Counted from the stretch's first letter, positions 1 through 12,648 are shown. The stretch: 64,000 nucleotides of DNA from Rhizophlyctis rosea (GCA_027596075.1 JADGJC010000123.1:40770-104769); one strand, 5' to 3'. Program-made: numbers and translations. The notes: generated by a model not told the origin, from the letters alone.

Positions 1-2096
1 AAGGAGGGGAGCGGCAAACATATATAGATATACATAGCGTCCAGAATTTATCCATTTCGTTGTAAGCGTGGCCAATTTGTAAGTAAGATGAAGTGTATAG
101 GTATCGCAGCGCAAAGTAAAGTTTGATCGTATTTGAATGTTCAGCGGATTCTTGTCACAATTTATTTATTGATTCCATTCGGTGTGACTGACTGGAAGAA
201 TGATGCTGATGAATTCAAGATGATTGACTCTTTCTGGAATCTGCGGTTGCTTTTCGCATACTCTGCGCAGTTCAGATACATGGACGGTCACGCTGCTGAA
301 GCTGCCTGAATCATTCTCGTCCCAGATGACTTTCCACACAAATTAGAGTGGGTAAGGGGCCACGTAAGACTGATATGTGGCTCGTAAAGACTCAAACACC
401 CTTACCCTCTTAGGGGCCGACTTCAGTGGTGCTACATTTCGTGCGTATGCTTCACCACCATCCGTCTTTGTGGGACTCTTCTCATTCATTTCAATTTGTT
501 TCGTAACCATACAATAGCTTTCAATAAATGCGATGTCGCTCTCCTCAGAGCTCCGTACGTGCTCTCCTGCAAAGGGGAAAATATGGATGTATTAGTGTGG
601 CTTGAAAAATATTAGTCCGCACGATTCTGGGTATGATTCCCCACGAAGGATGTCCACTTCATGTTGTTTTAGACATAAGCGCCTCATCATTTGCTTGGTC
701 ACGCACGCGCGCATGACTTTGTATTCCACGGATTTTTCCGTTTCGTCACTTCCGTCTGCGGATGAAGTTGCATGGGTAATTGGGTTACACAAGAACTTAA
801 CATTGTGAGACCTGTTGTTTTGCTGTGCCGTGGGAAGGTCGTCATTACGTTTGCTTCACAAGCTGTCAAATCTTGTAGTTTCACTACCATTAGATTTACA
901 GATGTTGCAGTATGACGCATTGCTTGGCTGGCTCCATTGCATGAGTGACACCGGAGATTCCGATGTTCTCATGTTTGCAAAGCAGCTCAAACCAACCGAA
1001 GAATCATCACACCGCCACTGTTCAATCGAAGCCAAAACTGAAGGTGGACTCCACCAATATGATAAATAGATTATCGCGCCTCTCGTCTTTTATAGTGAAG
1101 GCAAGACACCATGCTCGGCCGAAACTGGCTGTTTCCCCTTCATTTTCCCTGCAATCGCGGTCTCCGACCATGGTGACACAAAAAGCAGCCCAAAGGCGCA
1201 ACCCACAATATTTGATACAGTTGATGATGGTTGGTTCCGGACAATCATTTTTTTTTGACCATTTTGCCACCGAGGGATTGGCCGTGGCTCATCCGCGTAC
1301 AAGGGTTACAAGCATGGGAATCGGTACCCCTAATTTCAGGTTGACACAACAAAAGCACATGGCTGCATGTCAATTGATGCGTTTTGTGGCACAGCACGAC
1401 GGCTACACTGTAGGACAGACTCTTGGTACTATAACTAGATTGCAGCGTTGTATCCCTTGGCGGAACCCTGTTGCATCGATTCATTGAAACGGCAGCAATC
1501 CCCCTCCTCCCTCCTTTGGCCAATGCCAAACCCTTTTGTTCCCAAGCTGCTAGCCTGCTAATGAGAACATCAACATAACAACATCTGATCAGCTGTTAGT
1601 GACGACATAACGGATGATTGACAGGGCCATCAGTGGAGCCCCGATTCAACTGCTTCTGGTGATCAGTAGCCGGGTAGGTGTGGTAGCTACTCCGCCCTAG
1701 GATCATGAATGGGCGGCATTTATGTGATCAACATGGGGGTAAAGGGCGTTGCATACATCGATTGATGGACATGGCTATGAGTGGCACCTGCACAGTCACC
1801 ACGTGGGATCGCCAGTACTGGATCCCGCTTATCTCCCTCACTCCCCCTGCAAATAAACACATCATTGCCCATCACACTCATACCTTTTTTTCTTTCTCGT
1901 GTTTCTTCCCTCTTCGCTTGTCCACGTCGAACAGTGAAGCTTCTCCTCTGCTGCTCTCCGTCACTCAGTCCTCTTGATCAAACAGTCGTCGTACATTTAA
2001 TTAACACTGCAAAGCCTTGCGAAGTACCCACCGCTTAGCCGGCAACTTTTCGGCGTCGTCAGCTTTCTCTCACTAAATCGACGCGAACGTTCCAAG
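1..2096. other. No gene recognised; upstream region
   Basis: Only short open frames occur here. None has a family motif, a plausible splice pattern or a partner exon. The last few hundred bases are probably the promoter and 5' UTR of the gene that starts at 2305. I see no repeat or RNA gene in this stretch. Confidence 0.5.
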
Positions 2097-2297
2097 GTAC
2101 GTACTGACTGACTGGGGTCAACCAAGTATTTTTTTGGAAGGTGTGGGATGCTATAGGAAATCCCAAAGGCCAGGAGGCGCCCCAAATATTCATTTCATCA
2201 ATTTTACATATGTTACGACCCTTATCACCCATTACCAAGCCCTATATCTTTTGACTAATGAATGGTATTAACCAAAAATTTTCTAACTACTACACAG
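2097..2297 (+). other. Probable 5' UTR intron
   Basis: A strong donor (GTACGT at 2097) follows CCAAG, and an acceptor (TACACAG ending at 2297) lies eight bases before the ATG at 2305. A branch-point-like CTAAC sits just upstream of the acceptor. The arrangement fits a leader intron for the five-domain gene downstream. It has not been confirmed by transcripts. Confidence 0.5.
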
Positions 2298-2304
2298 GCA
2301 AATC

Positions 2305-5300
2305 ATGACTACCCCGCCCTACCATACTGCTCTCGGCTACCCCGGCCACTCCGCCCCACCACCCGCCATGCCGAGTGCCCCCGCCCCCAACACCATTCCT
2401 CAGGACAAGTACATTCGCGCTTTAGAGGAACGCATCGATGCTATGCGTGAGGTCGCCGAGCGTGACCGCATCATTCACCAACGCGATGCCGAGATTCTCC
2501 GTCTGGAAAGAGAGGTCATCGCTCCACTACGCGCTGACAACTTCTGGTTGCGGCAACAACTGCAGCTTCCTCAACCAGGCGCCCCGCCAGCCCAACCTCA
2601 GCAAGCAACTCACTATGCGCAACCAGCTCCTCAGCAAACCCCTCAACCGCAACCTCCATACGCCCAACACCCACCTCAACCCGCACACACCCAACATCAT
2701 GTTCCGGCTCCTCCCAATCACGTGCAGCATGCCCAGCATATGCAATATCAACCCGGACACGCAGCACCGCCTCAAATTTCGCCGACTGCTGCTTCGCAGG
2801 CGCACGCACAATCCAATGGGAAGCACCCTCTACCAAGTGCTCATGGTAAGATGCCTCGTCGTATTGTTTCAAATTTGATGTCTTACATATCTCGTCCGCA
2901 GTTGGGACCGCGTACATCATGCTGCCTGGCCGCCCAGAGTCCCTTCACGAAGAGCCAAAACCAAAGACGAAGTCCCCAAGTGAGTCAGAATCCTCCGTCG
3001 TTTCAGCCAAAGTTATCAGAGCACTGATCGACCGATCTATGCACGCAGCCTTGCCGAGGCCTATCGCGCCAGCTCCCACACATCCCTCACCGCCACACCA
3101 AATGGAGGAAGCGCCAAGGATGGGTATGTGCGCCAAAAGAAATTGGTGACATAGTAGCACAGTGTCTAATCTCACCATTGGCAGTCAACGAACCTCTTCG
3201 ACCGACAGCAACGCCTGCAGCAGTCGAACCCTCTCCCGGCCCAGTAGAAAGCTCCACTGGGGACTTATCCGACACCGAAGATATGGTCGCTCCACCAGAG
3301 TTGGTGCCATGGGCGCAGCTCGTGCGAAAGCAGTTCCCAGGCTCCATCTCACAACTCAGAGTTGCAGAGCGTATGATCATCGAAGGCGCCGTGAAGGATT
3401 ATCTTCGTGAACGATTGGGCCCTGAAAGAGCCGCCGATTGCAAGATACAATCGAAGATGGGCGGGAAGTCGGTGGATGCTATTCCACGAGAACTGGAACA
3501 TGACTTCTTGCAATGGTTCCTTCACCAAGTTGATACGGGCCTTTTGGATGCGGCGAAAGCAAAGCGCAAGAGGGGAGCTGCTGCTAGCGAGGCCAATGCA
3601 GACGTAAGTTCTTCTTGATGATTCTGTTCAACCATGTGTTCCAGAAGGCTAATGATGTCTCTAGTCGCATGATGACAAACGAGCGAAGTTGGATCCTCCC
3701 AAAAAAGAGCAACTTCTCGGTGGGCCGAGTGCAACTGAAGGACTCGTGGCCTGGACGGATATCGTGCGGAAGCGGTTCCCAGCATTCATCAGCAGCAAGC
3801 ACACTCAGCTGTCTCAATTCGCCAAAAACTTCATCAAGGAACGTGGTCTTCCCGATATGCGAGTGATGTCCGCGTCCGCGACCCACATTGCTACATTGGC
3901 GATACCGACACAACTGGCGGACGAATTCATGGAGGCTGTGGAGAAGAACTATGGGTCGACTCTTGCGTCCAACCCGCGTGGCATGCCGGCACCGCCTCCG
4001 TCTCCTTCAGTTGATGCCGGGGGGTCGTCTGGGGATCAAACTCCTGCCGCCATTGCGGCCGCCAGGAAGAAGGGATCCGGCACACCGTTGACACCGAATC
4101 TCACCAGCCTCACGGTATGGACCGACCTCGTCCGTCAAATATCCGGCACCTTCTACGAAACGGCCGGGAAACCATTGCACACTCGTATCCGCAACGGAGT
4201 CGCAGTATTCCTTCGTGACAACGCCAGCCGGGTGGGACTGAAGGCGGAGGAGTGCATGGCTTCCGCCATGAACCGGGGACGGAAGACCTATGCCATTCCT
4301 GATACGTTAAAGGATGACTTTAAGGAATGGTTCGAATTGCATCGTCAGACCAACTTTGAAGCGTATGCGATGGACTCTGGTGCGGCTACAACGAGTTTGG
4401 CCGGCAACAGCAACATTCTGACCCGCTTTACACCTACGGGACCACCAATAGGACGTGCTTCGCCGTTACCGCAGTCTGAATACGAGGGTGTGTTGACGTT
4501 CAGCACGCCGACGCCTGACCAGAAGGCGTCTGGTTCGCAAATCACGCCGTCTGCAAGGTCAAGCTTGGTAGGTGTTGAAGTCTTCAAAAAATCTTCTGTG
4601 TACTCCAGCTTACCAATACCACGTTCTCAACCAGGCATCATCATCTCAAATGGGTCCTCCTGCCGTCCCCACTCCCATGAAGTCCTTTGCCTGGACCGAC
4701 CTAGTCCGCATGCGCTACCCCGACATGCTCACCGGAAACGAAGGTTACAATCTTTCCCAATTCACGAAGCAGTATCTCAAATCGCGTGGGTTCCGGACAA
4801 GCATGAGCGCGGATGAGGAGGGTGTCATGGTTGTTGCTATTCCTGAAGCGGAGGTTGGGGATTATTTGGCGAAGGTTGCGGCGAAGAGAGAGGTAGGGTT
4901 TGAGTGGATGATATTTTGTTTCAATGTGGGTAGAGGCTAATTGTGATTTTTATTGTTTTGTGACTTATTGTTTTGTGACAGAACCCACCGCACAAAAAGC
5001 TTTGGGAACCGTACGCAAAGCTGGCACACCAAGTGATGCCCACTTTCACCAAACTCCCCAAACCCGAACGCGTGAAGATCAAGGACGACATCCTCGAATG
5101 GCTAGGCACCATGATCCCGCCCAAAGAGGTGAACCCCGACGACCTGGCGTCGTACTTACGATTGTACTCGCCGGACGGGACGCAGTACACCATCGGGATT
5201 CCGACGGATCTGACGGAGCAGTACATGGTTTGGATCGAGGGACATCTGAAAAGCCTTTATGGTGCGGAGAGGGTTCCGGGGAGGGGCCCGGGTGGCGCAA

Positions 5301-5758
5301 GGGAGGAGAACGGAAAGAATGAGTCTACTCCGGCTGGCGGGGAGAAGGTTGCTGGTGGGATGAACGGGGAGGGATTCTTCACTCCTGCTGTGGCGAAACC
5401 GGAGGGGAACTTCAGCAGGCCCACGACGCCCGCTACGAAGAAGGGTACGGGGGACGAGGACGTCGTTATGGTTGATTCCAGTCCGGTGCAGCAGAACGGG
5501 GGTAGTGGTAGTGGGGATGCGGTGTTACCGTCTGATACGCTGGGTCGGAAGCCTGTGGTGAAGAATTACCCTGTTGCTTGGGTGCCTGGGAATCCTGCTC
5601 ATCCGGGGCATGCGAAGTGGTTGGAGCAGCAGGCGAAGGAGAAGGAGAGGAGGAGGGCGGAGGGGATCAGTAGTAGTGATAGTGAGAGTGGGAGTGAGAG
5701 TGGGAGTGATGGGGAGGAGGGGAGTGAGAGTGGGAGTGAGGAGGGGAGTGTTGAATGA
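2305..5758 (+). CDS. Coiled-coil protein with five copies of an unrecognised ~75-residue domain
   Basis: Six exons join in phase: 2305-2845, 2902-3123, 3185-3603, 3665-4567, 4635-4892 and 4982-5758, giving 1,039 residues. Residues 35-92 form a charged coiled coil, followed by a Pro/Gln/His-rich stretch to about 175. Five related segments then lie at about 294-376, 421-492, 543-624, 712-780 and 788-875. The shared pattern is W-[ST]-[DQ]-[LI]-V-R with an aromatic and Pro a few residues on, a helix ending in FL or YL, then a late (A)IP motif before a DF/W helix. The C-terminus has a [YW]-P-rich piece and a Ser/Glu/Gly-rich acidic tail. The acidic tail and basic linkers suggest a nuclear scaffold or nucleic-acid-associated role, but this is inference; I do not recognise the domain. 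The next gene is convergent, 301 bases away. Confidence 0.75.
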
Positions 5759-6059
5759 GGAGATGTTGGGGAGTGGGGGATGGACGGTTTACAGTAGCTA
5801 TTGGTTGTGATACAATGGTTGTAACAGTACATTTGTATGGTAAACAAAGGTGCATTTGTTTACTCAGTATTGGCCATGGTTGGGTTTGAGTTTGATGAAT
5901 CTTTCGACGCCTCGGATGATGTGATGTTTTACACAGCTATTCATAACTCGCATGTTGCTCTGGTCATTACGTCTGCCCAAGGTCGCTCCGACTCATCTTA
6001 CAATGACGGAACTATAATCTGGATCATATTTGCGTTGTGCCTTAAAGGCGCTCCTGACC

Positions 6060-7078
6060 TTACACGTCCATAGCCATGATTTCCATCAACATGAATGCAT
6101 CGCTAACGCCTTGCAAAGGCACGTCCCGTGTCCGACATTTGAAGATGTAAAATTGCGTTCCAATCTTCGAGTCTTCGTCATCATCATCCTTCTTCTCCGG
6201 CTTCCCCTGTCCTTCATTGTCCTTCTCATCATCTTTTCCAGACTCCACATCTTCTCTCGCCTCACTTTCACCGCCCTCCCGCCCCTCCTCTCCACCCCTT
6301 CCCCCATCCAAATCCCCAACCTTCTCAAACTCAAACCACCTCCCAAACCGCTCGAAAAACTCCGTCTCCTTCTCCATCTGGCGCTTTTTATATGCTATGA
6401 TAACATCTGTGGATGGGGATGCGAGGTGGACGAGGGTTTCGATTAGGGGATCGAAGAGGTGTCGCCAGTAGATTACGTCTGCGGCTAGGATCAAGTTGAA
6501 AGGAGGTTGATTCTCTGTTAGGCGTTTTGCGTCGGGAGTGGAGCCCCAGTCTAGGCGGGTTGCGTGGATTCGCAGTGGGGATGGGGTGGGGAAGTTGGTG
6601 GTGATGTTGTGGGTTAGGAGGGGGAGGGCTAGGTCGAGGTCTGTGAGGATGACTTCGTGGGGTGTGGGTTGGGAGTGGAGGGTGGTGGTGCGTTCGAGGA
6701 GTTTGGCGAGGCAGAGGCCTGCGACGCCTGTTCCGGCGCCGAGTTCGAGGATTCGGAGGGGGGAGGATGTGGAGTGAGTTGGGAGGGTGCGGGCGAAGTA
6801 GGAGGCCAGGAGGGGGCCTGATGGCCATACTTTTCCTGTTGGAGGTAAGTGGTATGTGAGTGAGCTTCATGTGTGAAGTCTGACAGTGTACACGGACCTG
6901 CTATGAAGTCGGCATGCTGATCTTGATAGATAGTGAGTGATATGGGATCTCCTCTGGGTGTTGGGACAACGAGTGGTAAGGGGCGCGTAACGTATAGCAC
7001 TTCATCGGGTGTTGGTATATATTCGCTGTCTCCGTTCTCTGCATTTATAGTTCCATTCTCAGACATTGTTTTGAGCAA
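6060..7078 (-). CDS. METTL21/FAM86-type protein lysine methyltransferase
   Basis: Two exons on the minus strand, 7078-6898 and 6835-6060, join at phase 1 and give 318 residues. Met1 and Met5 are both possible starts. Established features of the Methyltransf_16 family are present: a W-P-S-G motif just before the fold, motif I (ILELGAGTG) for AdoMet, an acidic DLD after strand 2, and the post-motif II signature LILAADVIY. These enzymes methylate lysines on translation factors and chaperones in the cytosol; the substrate here cannot be read. A highly acidic, Gly/Glu/Asp/Lys-rich insert of about 50 residues interrupts the C-terminal part, between FEFEKVG and the final strands. The intron donor (GTCCGT) is weak, but phase and homology support it. 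The gene is divergent from the hydrolase gene at 7430. Confidence 0.8.
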
Positions 7079-7189
7079 ACATTCCCACCTTTCACACGGA
7101 CTCTTCGAACAACTTGGAACTTGGGTGAACCTGTGCAGTTACACGATACGGCCTTGTGTTACATTCAACACACGTAATCCTCCGATTTT

Positions 7190-7199
7190 ATTGGCCAAT
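7190..7199. promoter_or_regulatory. CCAAT-type palindrome in a divergent promoter
   Basis: The sequence ATTGGCCAAT is a perfect palindrome with a CCAAT box on each strand. It lies in the roughly 350-base region between the divergent methyltransferase (start 7078) and hydrolase (start 7430). CCAAT boxes bind the HAP/NF-Y complex in fungi. Bidirectional use here is inferred. Confidence 0.35.
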
Positions 7200-7429
7200 T
7201 TCCCATGGGGGACCATGGCCAACTTTTGGTCTGCCAGAAACGCGCGGCTAATTTTGGAATGCGATTCGTCAGCACAAGAAGTAGCACAGTCGCTCGGAAG
7301 GCCGAGGAACCGGCAAACAGATCACTTCGCTATATATCGCCATCGCTGACCCATCGTGCCCCATACTTCTCCTTGCAAAACACTCGAACCCGTCACTACT
7401 TACTGTCTGCACCACCTACATTCTGCACC

Positions 7430-8412
7430 ATGTCCACTCAACCAAAGGAAGGAGACCACCCCACGACGTGCTGCACCCTGCCGCCTTTTGCGTCCGACTA
7501 CACACCAAAGGGACACACAGAAAATGTGGGCGACTTGCCGGTTTACTTCACTGGAGCCAAGGGCAAGAAGGCCATTATTGGTATGTATCCTTTAATGTTC
7601 GCCCTATATCGACCATGCAACCAATCCATTCAGACTGTTCTAATGGATTCATCATCCTGTGTAGTGATTTATGATATCTTTGGCGAACTCCCACTGTACG
7701 TACGATCTTTCATGGTTTTGGGTGAACACACAATCAGATCTTTTCAAACACGCCTTTTGTTTCCTTCAAATGATAGCACCCAGCAATTCGCTGACCGCCT
7801 GGCCGATTCCGGCTTCTACGTCGCCATGCCTGACTACTTCCGTGGCGCTCCTTGGTCAAAGGTTCCCTTTGAACGCGCGGAGTTGATGGCATATCTGCAA
7901 GAACGAGTTCCATTCGACCAGGTCATGAAGCCAGACACTCTGAATGTTATTCAACATCTCAAATCGCAGGGTGTAGAATCGGTCGGGGCGTTGGGTTTCT
8001 GCTGGGGAGGGTTGCACACTTCTACATTGGGCAGTCACGAGGATGTTGTTGCTGCTGGTTTGAAGGGTGTGTCGTCTGTCCACCCCAGTTTCCACACCGT
8101 CGACACGGTGAAGGATCTCAAGGTTCCTGTTGCTTTCATTCCTACGCAAGATGAAGCCGATTTTGTGAGTATTGAAAGGAACTTTGTTTATCTTTTCGCG
8201 TTGACAATCTCACGCAACTGCCCGCGTAACAGACACCCATCATGGAAAGCATTGCCAACAAGCCCTTTGCCTCAAAGAACGTTCACGTCCGGTTCGACGA
8301 TGTGCACCATGGCTTCGCCGCTGCTCGGGCCAACTACGCTGACCCAGTGAATGTCAAGCGTTCTGGTGAAGCGGTGCAGATTCTCAACAAGTTCTTCAAC
8401 GAGGTTTTGTAA
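7430..8412 (+). CDS. Dienelactone hydrolase family protein
   Basis: Four exons (7430-7580, 7665-7695, 7777-8164, 8233-8412) give 249 residues, the normal size for the family. The second exon is only 31 bases. The alpha/beta hydrolase core is clear: VIYDIFG after strand 3, DYFRG, the nucleophile elbow GFCWGG with Cys at about residue 136, a PTQDEAD segment carrying the likely catalytic Asp, and VHHGF with the catalytic His at about 216. The Cys-Asp-His triad is that of dienelactone hydrolases, which open lactone rings in aromatic catabolism; fungal paralogues often have unknown substrates. The N-terminal CCTLPPF motif is common in fungal members. No signal peptide is seen, so a cytosolic protein is expected. 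Confidence 0.9.
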
Positions 8413-9242
8413 ATTGATGCCCCAATCCTATGTATGTACACCGTGCGAAATATAGATTTGATTCGAAGCTCAAACATAGTCAAAGTGCTTCTGCTGTATT
8501 GAGGAAACGCTTTTGGAAAATCAAACAATGAACGATGAACAATTTTTTATGCTAGCATTCATTTCAAAGTGGTTCCTCGTTCATACAATGGGTTCATGGT
8601 TCATGGAATGCCTTTGGTGAACGAAGACGTGATCACTGTGATTGCTCATCTGTTAAGCAAACAAGTGATGAAGTGGCAGGACTTGAGGCACGTTCCGTCT
8701 GAGAGATTATGTCATGATGAATGATAAAGCGTCGGAGTGTACGTTTAGCCCGCCAACGATCGCTCCGGTACAAGAATGACGGGTGGGCACGTTTGAAGTC
8801 AGCATTCTTGGCGGATGTTGGGGATGGGTGGATGGCAGTGTAAACAAACAATCGTGTTGTCAGAGCTGATCAATATGGTGATGGATGATGTGGCTGGCAT
8901 GACGCGTCTCTGGGCCCTGACTGGGCCTCACCTGTCCGTTCTGCCAACGCGTATCACGGTGGTGAGTGCAGTGTACGCAACAGTACGCATGCTAGCAAAC
9001 ACCGAAACGTGAAAAATCTCTTAACGTGCCACTTGGTTAGTCAGGCATCCATATGCTTCCGGTAATCGACCATGAGGCACACGGAGCTATGCGGCTGATC
9101 ATGTGAATTGTCTCCAGACATACCCGTGGGAAAATGTGAGTGTATGATATTAGGAGTGTGATGACGCGTTGTTCTCAGTATCATTCAAGTTACGCGCTGT
9201 GGCTCAGCAACCCCATGACTCCATGAGGGTCTGTCAGAAAGA
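8413..9242. other. Intergenic, nothing recognised
   Basis: No coding exon, repeat or RNA gene could be supported. The stretch holds the 3' end of the hydrolase gene and the upstream region of the secreted-protein gene. Confidence 0.5.
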
Positions 9243-9250
9243 TATAAAAG
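9243..9250 (+). promoter_or_regulatory. TATA box
   Basis: TATAAAAG lies about 200 bases upstream of the ATG at 9448 and is followed by a pyrimidine-rich, then A/C-rich leader. It is the likely core promoter of the secreted Ser/Thr-rich protein. Confidence 0.5.
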
Positions 9251-9447
9251 TGGACACGGCCCCCCGCCCTCCATCATTGCTTCCTCATCTCCCTTCCAAC
9301 TTTCTTGGACTTTCCCACGCTCGATTGTCTCTTTTTCATTACACGTAAAAGCATTACCATCAGTCGCATACTTCCCATTGCTTCCATCGGAACACAACCA
9401 CCATCATCATCAACAACAACGATCAACAACCCGAAACACACCAAACT

Positions 9448-10829
9448 ATGTTCAAACTTCCCATCATCGTGCTCCTCACAGCACTTCTTGGCGCCGCACT
9501 TCTCCCGCACACTGCGTCCAGCCCGACACCCTTTCACACGCCATCATCACCCATCCACCTGACCCGCTACTCCAGTGCCCACCACGTCTTCCGCCGTCAA
9601 TCGGATACGTGCAACCAAATCTTCGCTGCTGGTGAGTGTGGAATCGGACTGACGCTTGAGACTTTTGGGGTTTGGGTTTAGACGATCGTCGAGGCATTGT
9701 ATGATTGCCTGCGGAGACTCTTGCGGTTGCCGATTTACTGAGCTTCTTTGCCATGTGCATTTAGGCAGCGCCAACCCGGCCGCGACGAATCAAGCTCTCA
9801 CTGAGGTCGGCGACTCATGGCTCCAAGCGTTCGGAAACCCAATTACGGGCTTCTTGTGCTCCTTCAGTGTCGGCATCGTTCCTGCTGTGATTCCGGCCAT
9901 TGCGACGTTGACCTTGTACTCTCAGGACGTCAGTCAGCAGAGCATCTTGCAAGGGTTGGCGGTTCCGTTTGCGACTGTTGATGCTACGTGAGTATTTCCC
10001 ACACATAGCTTTCGCGATGCTTTCAAGATCACTTTGATGACGGATGTTCATGTATTGCATACTATTTCTACTTCCCTTTTCGCACACATTAGCACCAGTG
10101 GAGACCGCCTCGTGTTCAACTTCTGTGGAGAAACTCAAGCTCCTCTTACCGAAGGCGAGGCTACGACTTTTGTTGTGACCTTGTCCGTCGCCACCGGCCC
10201 TCTCTTCCTGCTTTTCGATCAAGGCGAAGGAACCGGCGTCTTCTTCGGGCCTTCCATCTCCGGTGGTCAAACCGATTCCATCAGCCAATCCCTAACCTTC
10301 AACATTACAACCTCCGACGTCAACCCGGTTTGCCCATCGCCAAGTCCCACGGAGACCACCACCACTGTTTCGGAAGCGGCCACCAGCTCCAGCACCAGCA
10401 CGACCGAGGCAACGTCCACCTCCCTCACGTCAAGTGCGGTCACAACCACGGAAGCCACAACCACCACCAACGAACTCGGCGAATCGGAAACTGCCACGTC
10501 TACCACTTCCACGGCAACGCCCACATCCACGTGCGCAGTCAGCGACTACAAGCATGGATTTGACAACTGCACCATCGCCGAGAACTATACTACTTACTGC
10601 ATCAAGAGTTTCACATGTGAGTCTCTTGCTCACTTTCCCGCAATTCAAGTTGCCGCATCTAACAGCATTGCTTATGCCCGCAGTGTCACTATGCTACCAA
10701 ATCGCCTGCATCTACAACAAGGACAACACGAAACGCTACATCGAGCGAGCCCTCTACCAGTGCGCCCAGCACGACTACTACGCCCGCCTGACGAGTGCAA
10801 CTCCTGGTGTGTTGCCCAAGAACTATTGA
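9448..10829 (+). CDS. Secreted Ser/Thr-rich, Cys-containing protein of unknown function
   Basis: Four exons (9448-9631, 9765-9987, 10093-10616, 10684-10829) give 358 residues. The start is a good signal peptide: a Lys followed by a run of Leu/Ile/Ala and a probable cleavage site near ASS. A short basic FRRQ site follows that could be a Kex2-type processing site. The middle is a hydrophobic, beta-rich domain with few charges. A long Ser/Thr stretch (about residues 225-285), rich in TTT and STS, would be O-glycosylated. The C-terminal segment has several Cys (CAVSDY, DNCTIAENYTTYC, CYQIAC, YQCAQHD). There is no GPI signal. A cell-wall or secreted role is likely; I do not recognise the family. 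Confidence 0.75.
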
Positions 10830-11808
10830 TCGTGAGCCTGCGGGACTAGGCTGCCTTTGTCATCTTGCTGTACATATGGAGGCGTTGTGATTGCTGAGTC
10901 TTTTTCATTTGCAAAACGAATAGCTTAATTTGTATTTAATGGGGTGGGAAAACGGACTCCAGGTTGGGGGATGGACGCTTTGCCCATTTTGCTGTTTATG
11001 TGCATATACCAAGTAATAAAGTAAAGTTCAGTAGTTAATCTGCTTTTATTGTAACCTCAACCGATGAGAACATGGATCGCGATGGTGGAGCTGTTGCATT
11101 TGGGTTGACATTGCACTTTCAGAAGATTGCCATCTACCGGACTTGACGGCATCTCATGCCCACTGTGTCGTGGATTGTGAGGCGGCATTATCATAAAGTA
11201 TACCAGCATTGCTACTGGTCAATGCACATGGTTCCACAGTCTGGTTATTAGCAAGTGTTGAAAATGTATGGTTGATCCTAATCTGATTTCTGCCCAGTCT
11301 GCCACAACTCGATGAGTTCTGTCCATTGACTGCAGTTGCATAAGACGACTGCTTAGATAGGTACGCGTTCGATGTTAGCATCTACCGCATTCAGGCATGC
11401 CCACTTCCACTACCTAATTGCTGTTGACGAAAGCCATCATTGAGAAAGGCTCTGAGCATAGGAGTTCACCCAATCAGTCATCGCATCACCTCAAAGTTTC
11501 CCACCCTTTGACGCGTCAGACCCTCGTAATGAATCGGGTGGCGTGTGGGGGCACAGTTTGGAGAACCCTCCCGACACCTCCAGCAGGTGATCGAGAGGCT
11601 CACCTTTCCGTTCCGTTAGCGGTCCGGCATGGTCCAGCATACTGGTGCCGGAAACCTGATGATAGTTGACGACTCGAGAGGGCAAAGGCCCGATCGGAAC
11701 ATTACTGCTGATGTAACCTCCGATGTCCCTCAGCTGACCATGCAATTCGGGTGAGACCTTTGCTATTGGCTGGCGATGAGGACGCGTCGTGTTGAGCTGG
11801 ATGGGGGC
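10830..11808. other. Intergenic, nothing recognised
   Basis: No gene could be supported on either strand. Open frames here are short, lack motifs and lack splice partners. Confidence 0.5.
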
Positions 11809-11817
11809 TATATATAA
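11809..11817 (+). promoter_or_regulatory. TATA box
   Basis: TATATATAA lies about 275 bases upstream of the ATG at 12093, followed by a long pyrimidine- and A-rich leader. A strong TATA box fits a stress-regulated gene, as expected for a hydrophilin. Confidence 0.45.
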
Positions 11818-12092
11818 CACGGACCCCTTTTGCCTGACTTTCTCATTCTTATCCAAAACATAAACAATCATCGCGATCCGAATAACATTCACCAATTACT
11901 TCGTTCCGCTAGTTCTTCTTTAACTCTCATTCATCTCCTGCTCTGAATATCGTTTGGTATCGGCAAACCCTTTGCATTCCCGCAATTTGATATATTCCTG
12001 GTAACTTGCACAACAAGCTTTCGACCGCCAGCCCGTCTATTCCTTTACACCAAACCCTTTCACACACCACCAAAAACCTCAACTCACCAACC

Positions 12093-12648
12093 ATGACCCG
12101 AACTCAACACAAGGCCCAAACCAACGGCGCCGCTGACCGTCACCCTCAACGCCGGTACGTACTTTCCCCTCCTCCCACCATCACGCCAATTCCCCACCTT
12201 CCCCAACCCCTTTCCCACACCAATAATCTTACACCTTTTTCAATATAGCAACAACCAATCCGACCTCCGCGGCCCCACCAAAAAGAACGGCAACGGCGCC
12301 CACAACTGGGGCTCAGACATCGACCCAGCCCTCTCGCACGGCAACGCGACAAACGCGCACGTCACGTCCGACGAGCTCTTGGCGGAGTATGAGCGGTACG
12401 CTGTGGATGAGGAGGGGAGGGAGGGTGGGGAGTATCGGGTTGAGAAGGAGAGTGAGGGGTTGGAGTTGGGGGTTGAGAAGGTTCAGGTGGGTTTCGCGTG
12501 ATGGGGGATATGGTGATTTGGCTTGGCAGCTCCATGTTCCGCTGTTTGCAAGATCGAAAACGTGCCATTTTCTTACCTTCACTCTCCCATCACATCCCGC
12601 TAGGTCGTCGACAGGGACGCCTACGAAAAAGTGTACGGCGAGCACTGA
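12093..12648 (+). CDS. Small STF2/Stm1-like hydrophilin
   Basis: Three exons (12093-12154, 12249-12486, 12604-12648) give 114 residues. The N-terminus begins MTRT, as in yeast Stf2-type proteins. The central motif KKNGNGAHNWG matches the family pattern of a basic, Gly-rich patch followed by HNWG found in Stf2/Stm1/HABP4 proteins. The rest is hydrophilic and low in complexity, with DELLAEYERY and a Glu/Gly-rich stretch. Such proteins bind ATP synthase, ribosomes or RNA, or protect against desiccation; which applies here cannot be told from sequence. The final exon adds only 14 residues plus the stop. Confidence 0.65.

Noticed and set aside
592..1487. Overlapping open frames on both strands near the left edge
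   Set aside because: They are short, lack motifs, signal peptides or splice partners, and overlap each other on opposite strands, so I see no evidence of coding.
2978..3006. An extra intron in exon 2 of the five-domain gene (AAG/GTGAGT to TTTCAG)
   Set aside because: It would be under 30 bases, too short to splice, and the frame is open through it.
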